Source of the DNA: Salipiger abyssi
GTDB taxonomy: Bacteria; Pseudomonadota; Alphaproteobacteria; Rhodobacterales; Rhodobacteraceae
Direction: 5' to 3'
Assembly: GCF_001975705.1 (NCBI RefSeq)
Contig: NZ_CP015093.1
Location: forward strand, 1,488,001 to 1,552,000
DNA length: 64,000 nt
Below the pieces are notes generated by a model that did no database searches, was not told the DNA's origin, and worked only from the letters and a program-made list of their open reading frames with translations. Made by a program: the position numbers and the translations under genes. This document shows, piece by piece, positions 8,634-16,355 of this stretch. How positions within the stretch are numbered: the stretch's first letter is position 1; the number at the start of each line of letters is the position of its first letter.

Positions 8634-8710
8634 AGACCCGAAAGCGGCGTATCTGCCCAATTTTTGACAAATCTCGCCTTTATCCCCGTCGCACGACAGA
8701 GGGGAAGACG

Positions 8711-9490
8711 GTGCGGGTATTTCTGGCAATTCTGGCGATTTGCCTGTCGTCGGCGGCGCATGCCGATGGCGGGCTGTTCTCGATGCAGAGCCGTGAGGAC
8801 GGTCGCATGTGGGAGGCGGTGGGCCGGCTGGAACTGGCGGGAAACGCCTTTTGCACCGGCGCGCTGATCGCGCCCGATCTGGTGCTGACCGCCGCGCATT
8901 GCCTCTATGACAGCGCCAGCGGCGCGCCGGTCGCGGTGGAAGACATCCAGTTTCTCGCCGGCTGGCGCAGCGGTCGCGCCTCGGCCTATCGCCGCGTGCG
9001 CCGCGCCATGGCGCATCCCGATTACGATTTCGACGCGCCCGCCAGCGCCGACCGGGTCGGCAGGGATATCGCGCTGATCGAGCTGCAACTGCCGATCCGC
9101 AACACCACGATCACACCGTTCCAGACCGGCCCGCATCCGCGGCGCGGCGCCGAGGTGAGTGTGGTCTCCTACGCGCATGACCGTTCAGAGGCACCTTCGC
9201 TCCAGGGTCTCTGCAATGTGCTCGACCGGCAGAAACGTGCCTTCGTGCTCTCCTGTCAGGTCGATTTCGGCAGCTCCGGCTCGCCGGTCTTTTCCTTCGA
9301 GGGCGGCACGCCGCGCATCGTCTCCGTGATCTCGGCCAAGGCCGATGCCAAGGGCATGCCGGTCTCGCTGGGGGCCGAGCTCGACACCTCTCTCGCCACG
9401 CTGCGCGCCGCCATGTCGGTGGATTCGGTGCGCGAGACAGTCAGCGCCGGAATGCGGCGGGAAACGGGGGCAAAATTCATCCGACCCTGA
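8711..9490 (+). CDS. Secreted trypsin-like serine protease (tandem copy 1)
   Basis: The 259-residue protein starts at a GTG preceded by GGGGAAG and has a clear signal peptide ending SSAAHA. The chymotrypsin-fold triad can be placed: His in VLTAAHCLYD, Asp in GRDIALIELQL and Ser in GSSGSPVFSF. The active-site motif GSSGSP differs from the classical GDSGGP, as in many bacterial V8/trypsin-like proteases. The next gene is a close paralogue. The shared C-terminal pattern (GAKFIRP here, GARFVRP in copy 2) indicates a tandem duplication. Substrate unknown; it acts in the periplasm or outside the cell. Confidence 0.85.
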   Translation: MRVFLAILAICLSSAAHADGGLFSMQSREDGRMWEAVGRLELAGNAFCTGALIAPDLVLTAAHCLYDSASGAPVAVEDIQFLAGWRSGRASAYRRVRRAMAHPDYDFDAPASADRVGRDIALIELQLPIRNTTITPFQTGPHPRRGAEVSVVSYAHDRSEAPSLQGLCNVLDRQKRAFVLSCQVDFGSSGSPVFSFEGGTPRIVSVISAKADAKGMPVSLGAELDTSLATLRAAMSVDSVRETVSAGMRRETGAKFIRP

Positions 9491-10311
9491 GATATCTCGC
9501 CGCGTTCGGCCTCGCGCTCTGCGCCGCCCTGCCCGCCGCCCAGGCGCAGCAGCGCACGGTTTTCGACGTCATGGACAACCCGGGCGAGCTGCTCGGCTGG
9601 GAGGCGGTCGGGCGGCTCGACCTGCCCGGCGGCTTCTGCACCGGCGCGCTGATCGGGCGCGATCTGGTGCTGACGGCGGCGCATTGCGTCTTCGATGCCA
9701 AAACCGGCGCGCCACGGCCCGCCCGTGGCATTGTGTTTCGCGCCGGCTACCATCGCGGCTCCGAGATCACCGCCCGGCGCGTGCTGCGCTGGGTGGTGCC
9801 GGAGCGCTATGAGGTGGCGCATCTCGGAAAGGACGCGGCAAGCCGCGCCGAGGCGATCGCAAGCGATGTGGCGCTGCTCAGGCTGGAGGCGCCGGTGTCG
9901 AGCGCCGAGGCCGATCCGTTCCGGGTGCATGAGGTCCCCGCCGGGGGCACCGATGTCAGCGTGGTATCCTATGGAAAAGGGCGCTCGGAAGTGCTGTCGC
10001 GGGAACCGAGCTGTCAGATGACCCGGCGCTATCGCGGCGATATCCTCGGCTTTGATTGCGACGTGACCTTCGGCTCGTCCGGCGCCCCGGTTTTCGTGCG
10101 CGAAAACGGGCGGCTGCGCATCCTGTCGGTGATCTCTTCCATCACCGACAGCGGCGAAGCCTATGGATCGAGCATTCAGGCCTTTGTTCCCGAACTCTCC
10201 GCACGGCTGAGCCGCGAAGATGCCCGCCCCAAGGTCACTGCCGGGGCGCGGCGCATCACCGTGGGCGGCGGCGTGCGGCAGGATATCGGCGCACGCTTTG
10301 TCCGGCCCTGA
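9487..10311 (+). CDS. Secreted trypsin-like serine protease (tandem copy 2, probable CTG start)
   Basis: This is a paralogue of the preceding protease with His in VLTAAHCVFD, Asp in SDVALLRLE and Ser in GSSGAPVFVR. The first in-frame ATG is at 9571, but starting there would remove the secretion signal. Upstream in frame, a CTG at 9487 overlaps the previous stop as CTGA. It would give a start RYLAAFGLALCAALPAAQA, a textbook signal peptide that aligns with MRVFLAILAICLSSAAHA of copy 1. No ATG, GTG or TTG is available between. A CTG start coupled to the upstream gene is therefore proposed, giving 274 residues. ATT at 9475 is a weaker alternative. Confidence 0.75.
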   Translation: MRYLAAFGLALCAALPAAQAQQRTVFDVMDNPGELLGWEAVGRLDLPGGFCTGALIGRDLVLTAAHCVFDAKTGAPRPARGIVFRAGYHRGSEITARRVLRWVVPERYEVAHLGKDAASRAEAIASDVALLRLEAPVSSAEADPFRVHEVPAGGTDVSVVSYGKGRSEVLSREPSCQMTRRYRGDILGFDCDVTFGSSGAPVFVRENGRLRILSVISSITDSGEAYGSSIQAFVPELSARLSREDARPKVTAGARRITVGGGVRQDIGARFVRP

Positions 10312-10320
10312 CCGGGCGGA

Positions 10321-10351
10321 CTTGAAACCGCTGAAAGACCTCCCCACCTAA
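10321..10351 (+). promoter_or_regulatory. Sigma-32 (RpoH)-type promoter of hsp20
   Basis: CTTGAAA at 10321-10327 and CCCCACCTAA starting at 10342 are separated by 14 bases. This closely fits the heat-shock sigma factor consensus (CTTGAAA then CCCCAT-like), and the element sits about 105 bases before an hsp20 start codon. Confidence 0.7.
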
Positions 10352-10454
10352 TTCGCACCCGGGGTGCCTCAGCAGGGCTCCGGGCAAGGCAAAGCCGCCT
10401 GTCCCATGCCGGGAAGGCGCATCACATATGGTATCGCTCAATGGAGGATGACCC

Positions 10455-10928
10455 ATGCGTCACTTTGATTTCGCACCGCTTTACCGCGCAACCGTCGGCT
10501 TCGACCAGATCGCCGACCTGATGGACCGGGCCCTGTCCAGCGACGTGGCCCAGCCCAGCTACCCGCCCTACAATATCGAAAAGACCGCCGACGATGCCTG
10601 GCGCATCTCGATCGCCGTGGCCGGTTTCTCGGACGCCGACCTGTCGGTGGAGCTGAAGGAGCATCAGCTCGTCGTCTCCGCCCGCAAGGCGGAAGAAGAC
10701 GAGGCCAAGACCTATCTGCATCGCGGCATCGCCACCCGCGCCTTCGAGCGCCGGTTCACGCTGGCCGATCATGTGCGCGTCACCGGCGCCACGCATGAGA
10801 ACGGCATGCTGCATATCGACCTCAAGCGCGAGATCCCCGAAGCGCTGAAGCCGCGCCGCATCGCCATCGCGCGGGGCGAGGAGCCCCGTGTCGAAAAGGA
10901 TGTGGTGGACGCCAAGACGGTGAACTGA
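10455..10928 (+). CDS. Small heat-shock protein, Hsp20/IbpA family
   Basis: The 157-residue protein has the alpha-crystallin domain at about residues 35-130, with PPYNIEKTADDAWRISIAVA, a central LVVSARK and the ERRFTLADHV segment typical of IbpA-like proteins. These are ATP-independent holdases that bind unfolding proteins as oligomers. GGAGG precedes the ATG. A sigma-32-like promoter lies upstream and an intrinsic terminator downstream, so it is a single-gene heat-shock unit. Confidence 0.93.
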   Translation: MRHFDFAPLYRATVGFDQIADLMDRALSSDVAQPSYPPYNIEKTADDAWRISIAVAGFSDADLSVELKEHQLVVSARKAEEDEAKTYLHRGIATRAFERRFTLADHVRVTGATHENGMLHIDLKREIPEALKPRRIAIARGEEPRVEKDVVDAKTVN

Positions 10929-10950
10929 GCCCGTACCGGCCAACCGCGAA

Positions 10951-10976
10951 GCCCCGGCGCGCTGCCGGGGCTTTTT
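10951..10976 (+). terminator. Intrinsic terminator of hsp20
   Basis: GCCCCGGC and GCCGGGGC form an 8-bp stem with a short loop, followed directly by TTTTT. Confidence 0.85.
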
Positions 10977-11000
10977 CGTTTGTGCGGGGCGGATTGCGGT

Positions 11001-11062
11001 GAGGCCCCGGATCAGGTCCGGGGCGGCGGGCGCTCCCCGTCTCGGGCTTGACCCGGGACCTC
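11001..11062. repeat. REP-like extragenic palindrome
   Basis: Two arms, each internally palindromic (CCCCGGATCAGGTCCGGGG and CGGGCTTGACCCGGG), face each other and together form a roughly 60-base imperfect inverted repeat. It lies between the convergent hsp20 and phytase-esterase-like genes. The CCCCGGATCAAGTCCGGGG-type core is a common extragenic palindrome in alphaproteobacteria. Confidence 0.6.
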
Positions 11063-11088
11063 GCGCTCTGCTCATGCGCAAACGCAAA

Positions 11089-11114
11089 ACGCCCCGCGTG
11101 ATCCCGCGGGGCGT
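11089..11114 (-). terminator. Intrinsic terminator for the phytase-esterase-like gene
   Basis: ACGCCCCGCG and CGCGGGGCGT form a perfect 10-bp stem with a 6-base loop. Read on the minus strand it is followed by TTTTGCGTTT, so it fits termination of the gene ending at 11139. Confidence 0.75.
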
Positions 11115-11138
11115 TTCGGTGTCATGGCTCCAAGACGA

Positions 11139-13298
11139 TCAGTCCAGCTTGAACGACCAGAAGAAGGTCTCGCCCGAGCTGTCGTCGACGCCATCGTTGT
11201 CGGTCGACACATAGGCGGTGCCGTCCCCGGTGATCGCCAGACCCTCGACCTTGTCGACCACAAAGCCGTTCCAGCCTTGCAGGTCGGGGATCAGGTCGCG
11301 AACCTCTTCCTTCGACACGACCGGCAGTTCGCCACCCAGTGCGGCGGGGGTCATCTCGGCGGCGGGGATGCGGTAGATCTTCTTGGTCACCGCCTCGGCA
11401 CCGATCTGGTTGTCGCGCTCGACCACATAGACGTAATCGCCATGCGCGACGATCTCGGAGAGACCGACCCAGCCCTTGGCCGGCGCCGCCTTGGGATAGA
11501 GCACAGCACCCCATTCCTTGCTGGCCGGGTTGTAGGAGACGAGCTTGACGTGATCCTTCGGATCGTCGCCCCATTCACGCTGCACCGCCATCCAGAGCGT
11601 GCCGTCGATCATGGTCACACCCTCGAAGCCAAAGCGCTTTTCCACCGCCATGAGCTCGGCGGGCAGGCCCACCTCTTCCTGGATCTCGCCCTCGGCAGTC
11701 ACATGGTAGAGCGCATGCGGGATCACCCGGTCGGTGCGGCCTTCGGAGGCCAGCCAGAACCCGCCCTCGCCATCGGTGGTGATGCCTTCGAGATCGAGCT
11801 TCTGCGCCGGATAGCCCGCGCGGGTGACGCGGGTGGCGGCGGTGATGCGCGCCGGAGTCGCCGAGGGATCGATGGTGAAGATCGTCGGCTGATAGCCGTA
11901 AAAGCTGTCATTGACCGCATAGAGCATGCCGTCATCGCCCGCGACCATGCCCGAGATCGCGCCCCAGCCGATCAGCTCGTCGGCGCCCTCGGAGGTCAGC
12001 GTCGGGTATTGCGCCGGGCCTTCGGCATAGTCGTAGAGCATGACATGGGCGCGCACGCCGCCATCCTCGACCAGATCCTCCTCATTGGCCGTGGCCAGCA
12101 GGTTGCGCTGCGGAATGGCAATGATACCTTCGGGCGCGATGCCCGAGGGCAGCATCTGGGTCAGCACCGGGCTGGCCGGATCGGTCACGTCATAGACGCC
12201 GACAACCGAACCGCGCTCGGACATCACGAAGAGATAGGGCGTATCGCCGAAGGTGGCGAACTCCATGCCTTCGGGCTCGGCGCCCTTGGCGTCGGAGCGC
12301 TTGTCCGGATAGTGGCCGGTCTGGATCACCGCGTGTTCGAAGCTGTTGCCGCTCTCATAGACCTCGGTGCCGTCCTTGGCGAAGATGGTGAAGCCGCGCG
12401 AGCCGCCATCCATGTCGCCCTCGTTGGCGATGGCAAAATGCGCGTCGTCGATCCACTGCACCGAATCGGGCTCGCGCAGGCGGTCGTCCTGGCGCTCGGT
12501 AAAGAGCAGCGCGCCGCGCTCGTCGGTGGCGTCGATCCCGGTCAGATCCACGCTGCCGGCAGAGAAATGCGACAGCACTTCGCCCGCCTTGTTCAGTACC
12601 ACCATGTGGTTGTTTTCCTGCATCGTCACGACGATCTCGCCCAGACCGTTCACATCGACGAATTCCGGCTCGGGATCTTCCGGCGCGATCTCGGCGAGGC
12701 CGGTCACGTCGGCTTTGACCAGGCTGTCGCATTGCGCCATGCCGTCGGCCAGATCGAGGATCGCCACATAGCCGGCGGGCATCTGCGGCACGCGGCCGTC
12801 GCCCAGATCCTCGTCGCGCTCGTTCTCGATGGCGATGGTGACAAAGCTGCCGTCCTGCGCAAGCGCCACCGAATCCGGCTGCCCGCCGAGATCGCATTCG
12901 CCCGCGACCTCACCCGACAGCGCGTCGAGCACAACCAGCTTGCCCGAGGGCGCGGTGTAGCTTTCCGAGGTGTTCACGCCGACAAAGGCGGTGGTGCCGG
13001 AGATCGCGACCGAGGTCGGCTCGCCGCCCATGTCGATATTGCCCAGCGGCTGCGGATTGGCGGCATCGGTGATGTCGATGCGGCCGATCACCCCCAGCGG
13101 GCTGTCGGTATAAACCAGCGTATTGCCGTCTTCGGTGGCATAGATGATCTCGGCAGAGGTCACGCGGGCGGTGTCTTCGCCTTCGGCCATGTTGCGCGGC
13201 GTGGCAAAGCTTGCGATGCGGTTGAAGCTCATCTCGGCGGCGGCGGCGTGCGCCGACAGCGCCAGCACCGAGGTGAGGCAGATCGTGCGGAATGTCAT
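11139..13298 (-). CDS. Secreted beta-propeller protein with phytase-type esterase-like domain
   Basis: The 719-residue protein starts with a signal peptide ending AHAAAAEM. The first half (about residues 40-400) has repeated blade-like segments such as LVVLDALSGEVAG and GVYDVTDPASPVLTQMLPSG, typical of choice-of-anchor/YVTN-type beta-propellers. The second half (about 430-719), with KLDLEGITTDGEGGFWLASE, RFGFEGVTMIDGTLWMAVQ and KVEGLAITGDGTAYVSTDND, matches the esterase-like activity of phytase family. It could hydrolyse phosphate esters outside the cytoplasm, but the substrate is not known. GGGGGA precedes the ATG. The upstream open frame to 13487 has no signal-peptide character and is ignored. 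Confidence 0.8.
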   Translation of the reverse strand: MTFRTICLTSVLALSAHAAAAEMSFNRIASFATPRNMAEGEDTARVTSAEIIYATEDGNTLVYTDSPLGVIGRIDITDAANPQPLGNIDMGGEPTSVAISGTTAFVGVNTSESYTAPSGKLVVLDALSGEVAGECDLGGQPDSVALAQDGSFVTIAIENERDEDLGDGRVPQMPAGYVAILDLADGMAQCDSLVKADVTGLAEIAPEDPEPEFVDVNGLGEIVVTMQENNHMVVLNKAGEVLSHFSAGSVDLTGIDATDERGALLFTERQDDRLREPDSVQWIDDAHFAIANEGDMDGGSRGFTIFAKDGTEVYESGNSFEHAVIQTGHYPDKRSDAKGAEPEGMEFATFGDTPYLFVMSERGSVVGVYDVTDPASPVLTQMLPSGIAPEGIIAIPQRNLLATANEEDLVEDGGVRAHVMLYDYAEGPAQYPTLTSEGADELIGWGAISGMVAGDDGMLYAVNDSFYGYQPTIFTIDPSATPARITAATRVTRAGYPAQKLDLEGITTDGEGGFWLASEGRTDRVIPHALYHVTAEGEIQEEVGLPAELMAVEKRFGFEGVTMIDGTLWMAVQREWGDDPKDHVKLVSYNPASKEWGAVLYPKAAPAKGWVGLSEIVAHGDYVYVVERDNQIGAEAVTKKIYRIPAAEMTPAALGGELPVVSKEEVRDLIPDLQGWNGFVVDKVEGLAITGDGTAYVSTDNDGVDDSSGETFFWSFKLD

Positions 13299-13390
13299 GA
13301 GGTCCCCCTGTTGGTTCCGGGATCGCCTTGAGCCCGGAGGGTAACGCCCGCGTGACAGACCGGTTACAGATTTGCGAAAGCGCGCCGCGC

Positions 13391-14179
13391 CTATGCCAGC
13401 AAAGCGCCGGTCATGGCGCTTTCGGGGTCGGTCAGCCCGTCGATGACGTCGAAATGATGCCGCCCCGGCGCGTCCACCAGCCCGCATCCCCAGGCCTCGG
13501 CCAGCCAGCGCGCCTGATCGAGAAAGGCCGGGCGCTCCTCCGAGCCGACCCAGACCGTCACTGGCAGCTCCGGCGCCGGCATCGCTATCGGGCTCTCGGC
13601 CCAGGCCTCCGCCGCGTCGAGGCCGAATTTTTCGTTCATGCCCGTCTGCATCAGCGGTCGCAGATCCGACAGCGGCGAGATCGGCATGACATGGGCGAGC
13701 CGCGCCGCCACCGCCTCGGGCAGCATCCCCGGCGCCAGCATGCGCGCCACCAGATGCCCGCCCGCCGAATGCCCGGTCAGCCGGATCGGTCCGGGCACCT
13801 CCGCCGCTGCCGCCGTCACTGCCCGCGCGACCTGCGTGGTGATCTGCGAGATCCGCACCGCCGGGCAGAGATCGTAGGAGGGCAGCGCCACCGCCCAGCC
13901 CCGCGCCACCGGCCCCGCCGCCAGATGCGACCAGTCCTCGCGCCCGAAGGCCAGCCAGAACCCGCCATGCACAAACATCGCAAGCCCCTTTGCCCGCCCC
14001 TCGGGCAGGAACAGATCGAAGGCCTCGCGCGTTCCCTCCCCATAGGGCAGCCCCGCGCGCAACCGTCCGCGCGCGGTCATCTCGTCACGATAGGCAGCGG
14101 CCGACGCTGCCCAGCGCGGCGGGTATTGCTCCGCATCGAGTATATACGGAGCGTTGGCATAGGTATCGCTGAGGTCCAT
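13391..14179 (-). CDS. Alpha/beta hydrolase (kynurenine formamidase/HSL-like)
   Basis: The 262-residue protein shows an oxyanion-hole motif HGGFWLAFGRED and a nucleophile elbow TGHSAGGHL. The Asp is probably near the segment VWVGSEERPAF and the His in GRHHFDVIDGL. The HGGxW motif is shared with arylformamidases of the kynurenine pathway and hormone-sensitive-lipase-like esterases. No kyn genes are adjacent, so the substrate is left open. No signal peptide is seen. The gene is divergent from gabD, with about 80 bases between them for both promoters. Confidence 0.78.
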   Translation of the reverse strand: MDLSDTYANAPYILDAEQYPPRWAASAAAYRDEMTARGRLRAGLPYGEGTREAFDLFLPEGRAKGLAMFVHGGFWLAFGREDWSHLAAGPVARGWAVALPSYDLCPAVRISQITTQVARAVTAAAAEVPGPIRLTGHSAGGHLVARMLAPGMLPEAVAARLAHVMPISPLSDLRPLMQTGMNEKFGLDAAEAWAESPIAMPAPELPVTVWVGSEERPAFLDQARWLAEAWGCGLVDAPGRHHFDVIDGLTDPESAMTGALLA

Positions 14180-14260
14180 GGCTTTTCTCCCCTCTTGCGC
14201 TAGACTCTCGCCTCATCCGATGGTCTGCCCTGTACCACAGAGAAATTCTAGGAGGATCTC

Positions 14261-15742
14261 ATGCTGGATCACACCGCCACAAACCTTGCCACCCTTCTCG
14301 ACGATCCGAGCCTCCTCAAGACCCAGGGCTACGTGAACGGCGCCTGGATCGACGGCGACACCGGCACGTTCGAGGTGACCAACCCCGCCCGTGGCGACGT
14401 GATCGCCGAGGTCGCCGACCTGTCGCGCGCCCAGGTGGGGACCGCGATCGACGCCGCCTATGCCGCGCAAAAGGAATGGGCCTCCTGGACCGGCAAGGAA
14501 CGCGCGCAGGCGCTGCGCAAATGGTTCGATCTGATGATGGCGAACCAGAAGGATCTGGGCACCATCCTGACCGCCGAACAGGGCAAGCCGCTCAACGAGG
14601 CCGTGGGCGAGATCGCCTATGGCGCCAGCTTCATCGAGTTCTTCGGCGAAGAGGCCAAGCGCGTCTATGGCGAGACCATCCCCGGCCACCAGCGCGACAA
14701 GCGCATCACCGTGATGAAGCAGCCCATCGGCGTCGCCGCCTCGATCACGCCGTGGAACTTCCCGAACGCGATGATCACCCGCAAGGCCGCCCCGGCGCTG
14801 GCCGCCGGCTGCGCCTTTGTCGCGCGCCCGGCCTCGGAAACGCCGCTCTCGGCCATCGCGCTGGCAGTTCTCGCCGAGCGCGCCGGCATTCCGGCGGGGG
14901 TGTTCAACGTGGTGCCCTCGTCGAGCGCCTCCGAGGTCGGCAAGGAATTCTGCGAGAACCCCAAGGTGCGCAAGATCACCTTCACCGGCTCGACCGAGGT
15001 GGGCCGCATCCTGCTGCGCCAGGCCGCCGATCAGGTGATGAAATGCTCGATGGAGCTGGGCGGCAACGCGCCCTTCATCGTGTTCGACGACGCCGATCTG
15101 GATGCCGCCGTGGAAGGCGCCATCATGTGTAAGTTCCGCAACAACGGCCAGACCTGCGTCTGCGCCAACCGCATCTATGTGCAGGCCGGGGTCTATGACG
15201 CCTTTGCCGAGAAACTGAAGGCGGCGGTCGCCAGGATGAAGGTCGGCGACGGGCTGGAAGAGGGCACAGACCTTGGCCCGCTGATCACCACCGAGGCGAT
15301 CGAGAAGGTGCAGCAGCATATCGCAGACGCCAAATCCAAGGGCGCCGAGGTGATCCTGGGCGGCGGCGACGTGCTTCAGGGCGCGGGCAATTTCATCGAG
15401 CCGACCATCGTGACCGGCGCCACCAGGGACATGCTGTTCTCCACCGACGAGACCTTCGGCCCGCTGGCGCCGCTCTTCAAGTTCGAGACCGAAGACGACG
15501 TGATCGAGCTCGCCAATGACACGATCTTCGGCCTGGCCTCGTATTTCTATGCCAAGGATCTGAGCCGGGTCTACAAGGTCGCCGAGGCGCTGGAATACGG
15601 CATCGTCGGCGTCAACACCGGCATCATCTCGACCGAGGTGGCCCCCTTCGGCGGCGTCAAGCAGTCGGGTCTCGGCCGCGAAGGCAGCCATCACGGCATC
15701 GAGGATTTCCTTGAAATGAAATACGTCTGCATGAGCGTATGA
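14261..15742 (+). CDS. gabD: Succinate-semialdehyde dehydrogenase (NAD(P)+)
   Basis: The 493-residue aldehyde dehydrogenase has the family blocks ITPWNFPNAMITRKAAPALA, FTGSTEVGR, the general-base Glu in MELGGNAPF and the catalytic Cys in NNGQTCVCANR. The NNGQTCVCANR block and VARPASETPLSAIALA are those of GabD, which oxidises succinic semialdehyde to succinate in GABA and polyamine breakdown. AGGAGG-like sequence precedes the ATG. Its stop overlaps the next start by four bases (ATGA). A ureohydrolase elsewhere in the window would fit guanidino/polyamine catabolism, but the two genes are not linked. Confidence 0.93.
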   Translation: MLDHTATNLATLLDDPSLLKTQGYVNGAWIDGDTGTFEVTNPARGDVIAEVADLSRAQVGTAIDAAYAAQKEWASWTGKERAQALRKWFDLMMANQKDLGTILTAEQGKPLNEAVGEIAYGASFIEFFGEEAKRVYGETIPGHQRDKRITVMKQPIGVAASITPWNFPNAMITRKAAPALAAGCAFVARPASETPLSAIALAVLAERAGIPAGVFNVVPSSSASEVGKEFCENPKVRKITFTGSTEVGRILLRQAADQVMKCSMELGGNAPFIVFDDADLDAAVEGAIMCKFRNNGQTCVCANRIYVQAGVYDAFAEKLKAAVARMKVGDGLEEGTDLGPLITTEAIEKVQQHIADAKSKGAEVILGGGDVLQGAGNFIEPTIVTGATRDMLFSTDETFGPLAPLFKFETEDDVIELANDTIFGLASYFYAKDLSRVYKVAEALEYGIVGVNTGIISTEVAPFGGVKQSGLGREGSHHGIEDFLEMKYVCMSV

Positions 15743-16107
15743 GTCCGGCGCGCGAGGATTTTCTCGCGCCCGACCCAACCCCGGGCGAGGAGCAGCTCCT
15801 CGCCTGGCTTGCGGCGGCGCGGACCGGTGGCGGCACGCCCTGGCTGCGCCCCGAACAGGCCGAAGCACTGGCGCGCTTTGCACTCACGCAGGGCGAAGGC
15901 GTCCGGCTGATGGAGGCCGCGGCCCTCACCATGCACGAGCCGCCCCGCGATATTTCCTGGGAAATCCTCGGCGCCGATGCGCCCGGCGAGAACTGGGACG
16001 ATCACCGCGACCCGCATAAGGCGTTTATCCTGTTCCAGAGCAAGCTGCGCCTCGCCGCGCGCGAGGGCGCCCGACTGCAATACAAGCTCTGGCTCGGGCG
16101 TCCCTGA
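15739..16107 (+). CDS. Hypothetical protein coupled to gabD
   Basis: This 122-residue protein starts in an ATGA overlap with the gabD stop, the main evidence that it is translated. It is soluble, rich in Ala, Leu and Trp, and contains WEILGADAPGENWDDHRDPH and KLRLAAREGARLQYKLWLG. No signal peptide, membrane segment or known domain is recognised. Function unknown. Confidence 0.65.
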   Translation: MSPAREDFLAPDPTPGEEQLLAWLAAARTGGGTPWLRPEQAEALARFALTQGEGVRLMEAAALTMHEPPRDISWEILGADAPGENWDDHRDPHKAFILFQSKLRLAAREGARLQYKLWLGRP

Positions 16108-16110
16108 CAC

Positions 16111-16142
16111 GCCTTCATCTTTCCGGAAAATACTCCCGCCGG
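16111..16142 (-). repeat. Short dispersed repeat, copy 2 (after the gabD unit)
   Basis: Read on the minus strand this contains GCGGGAGTATTTTCCGG followed by AAAGATGAAGG. It matches the copy at 21835-21859 (GAGTATTTGCAGAAAGATGA) and less closely the copy at 5851. It lies immediately after the stop at 16107. Confidence 0.5.
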
Positions 16143-16355
16143 AGGCGTCCGGTCCCGCCACGCGGCACATTGCCGGGCCGCAGGCACCCCCTTGCCAAAT
16201 CGCGCGCGACACAGCATCGTCTGCTCCGGGCAGGCGATGGCGTCGCCGGTGCCGCGCAAGGCACGCCCGTTCCATCCGTCCTGAACGCCGGGACCTTGCT
16301 TTGCCACTGCGGCAGGGTCGGGTCCGGCCCTCCGCGATTTCAAAGGAGGGCCGAT

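Noticed and set aside
10312..10454. A ROSE-type RNA thermometer before hsp20
   Set aside because: The leader has GGAGG, but I could not find the conserved anti-Shine-Dalgarno pairing segment, so only the sigma-32 promoter is annotated.
11124..13331. A 735-residue plus-strand frame opposite the phytase-esterase-like gene
   Set aside because: Antisense shadow. The minus strand has a signal peptide, family motifs, ribosome site and terminator.
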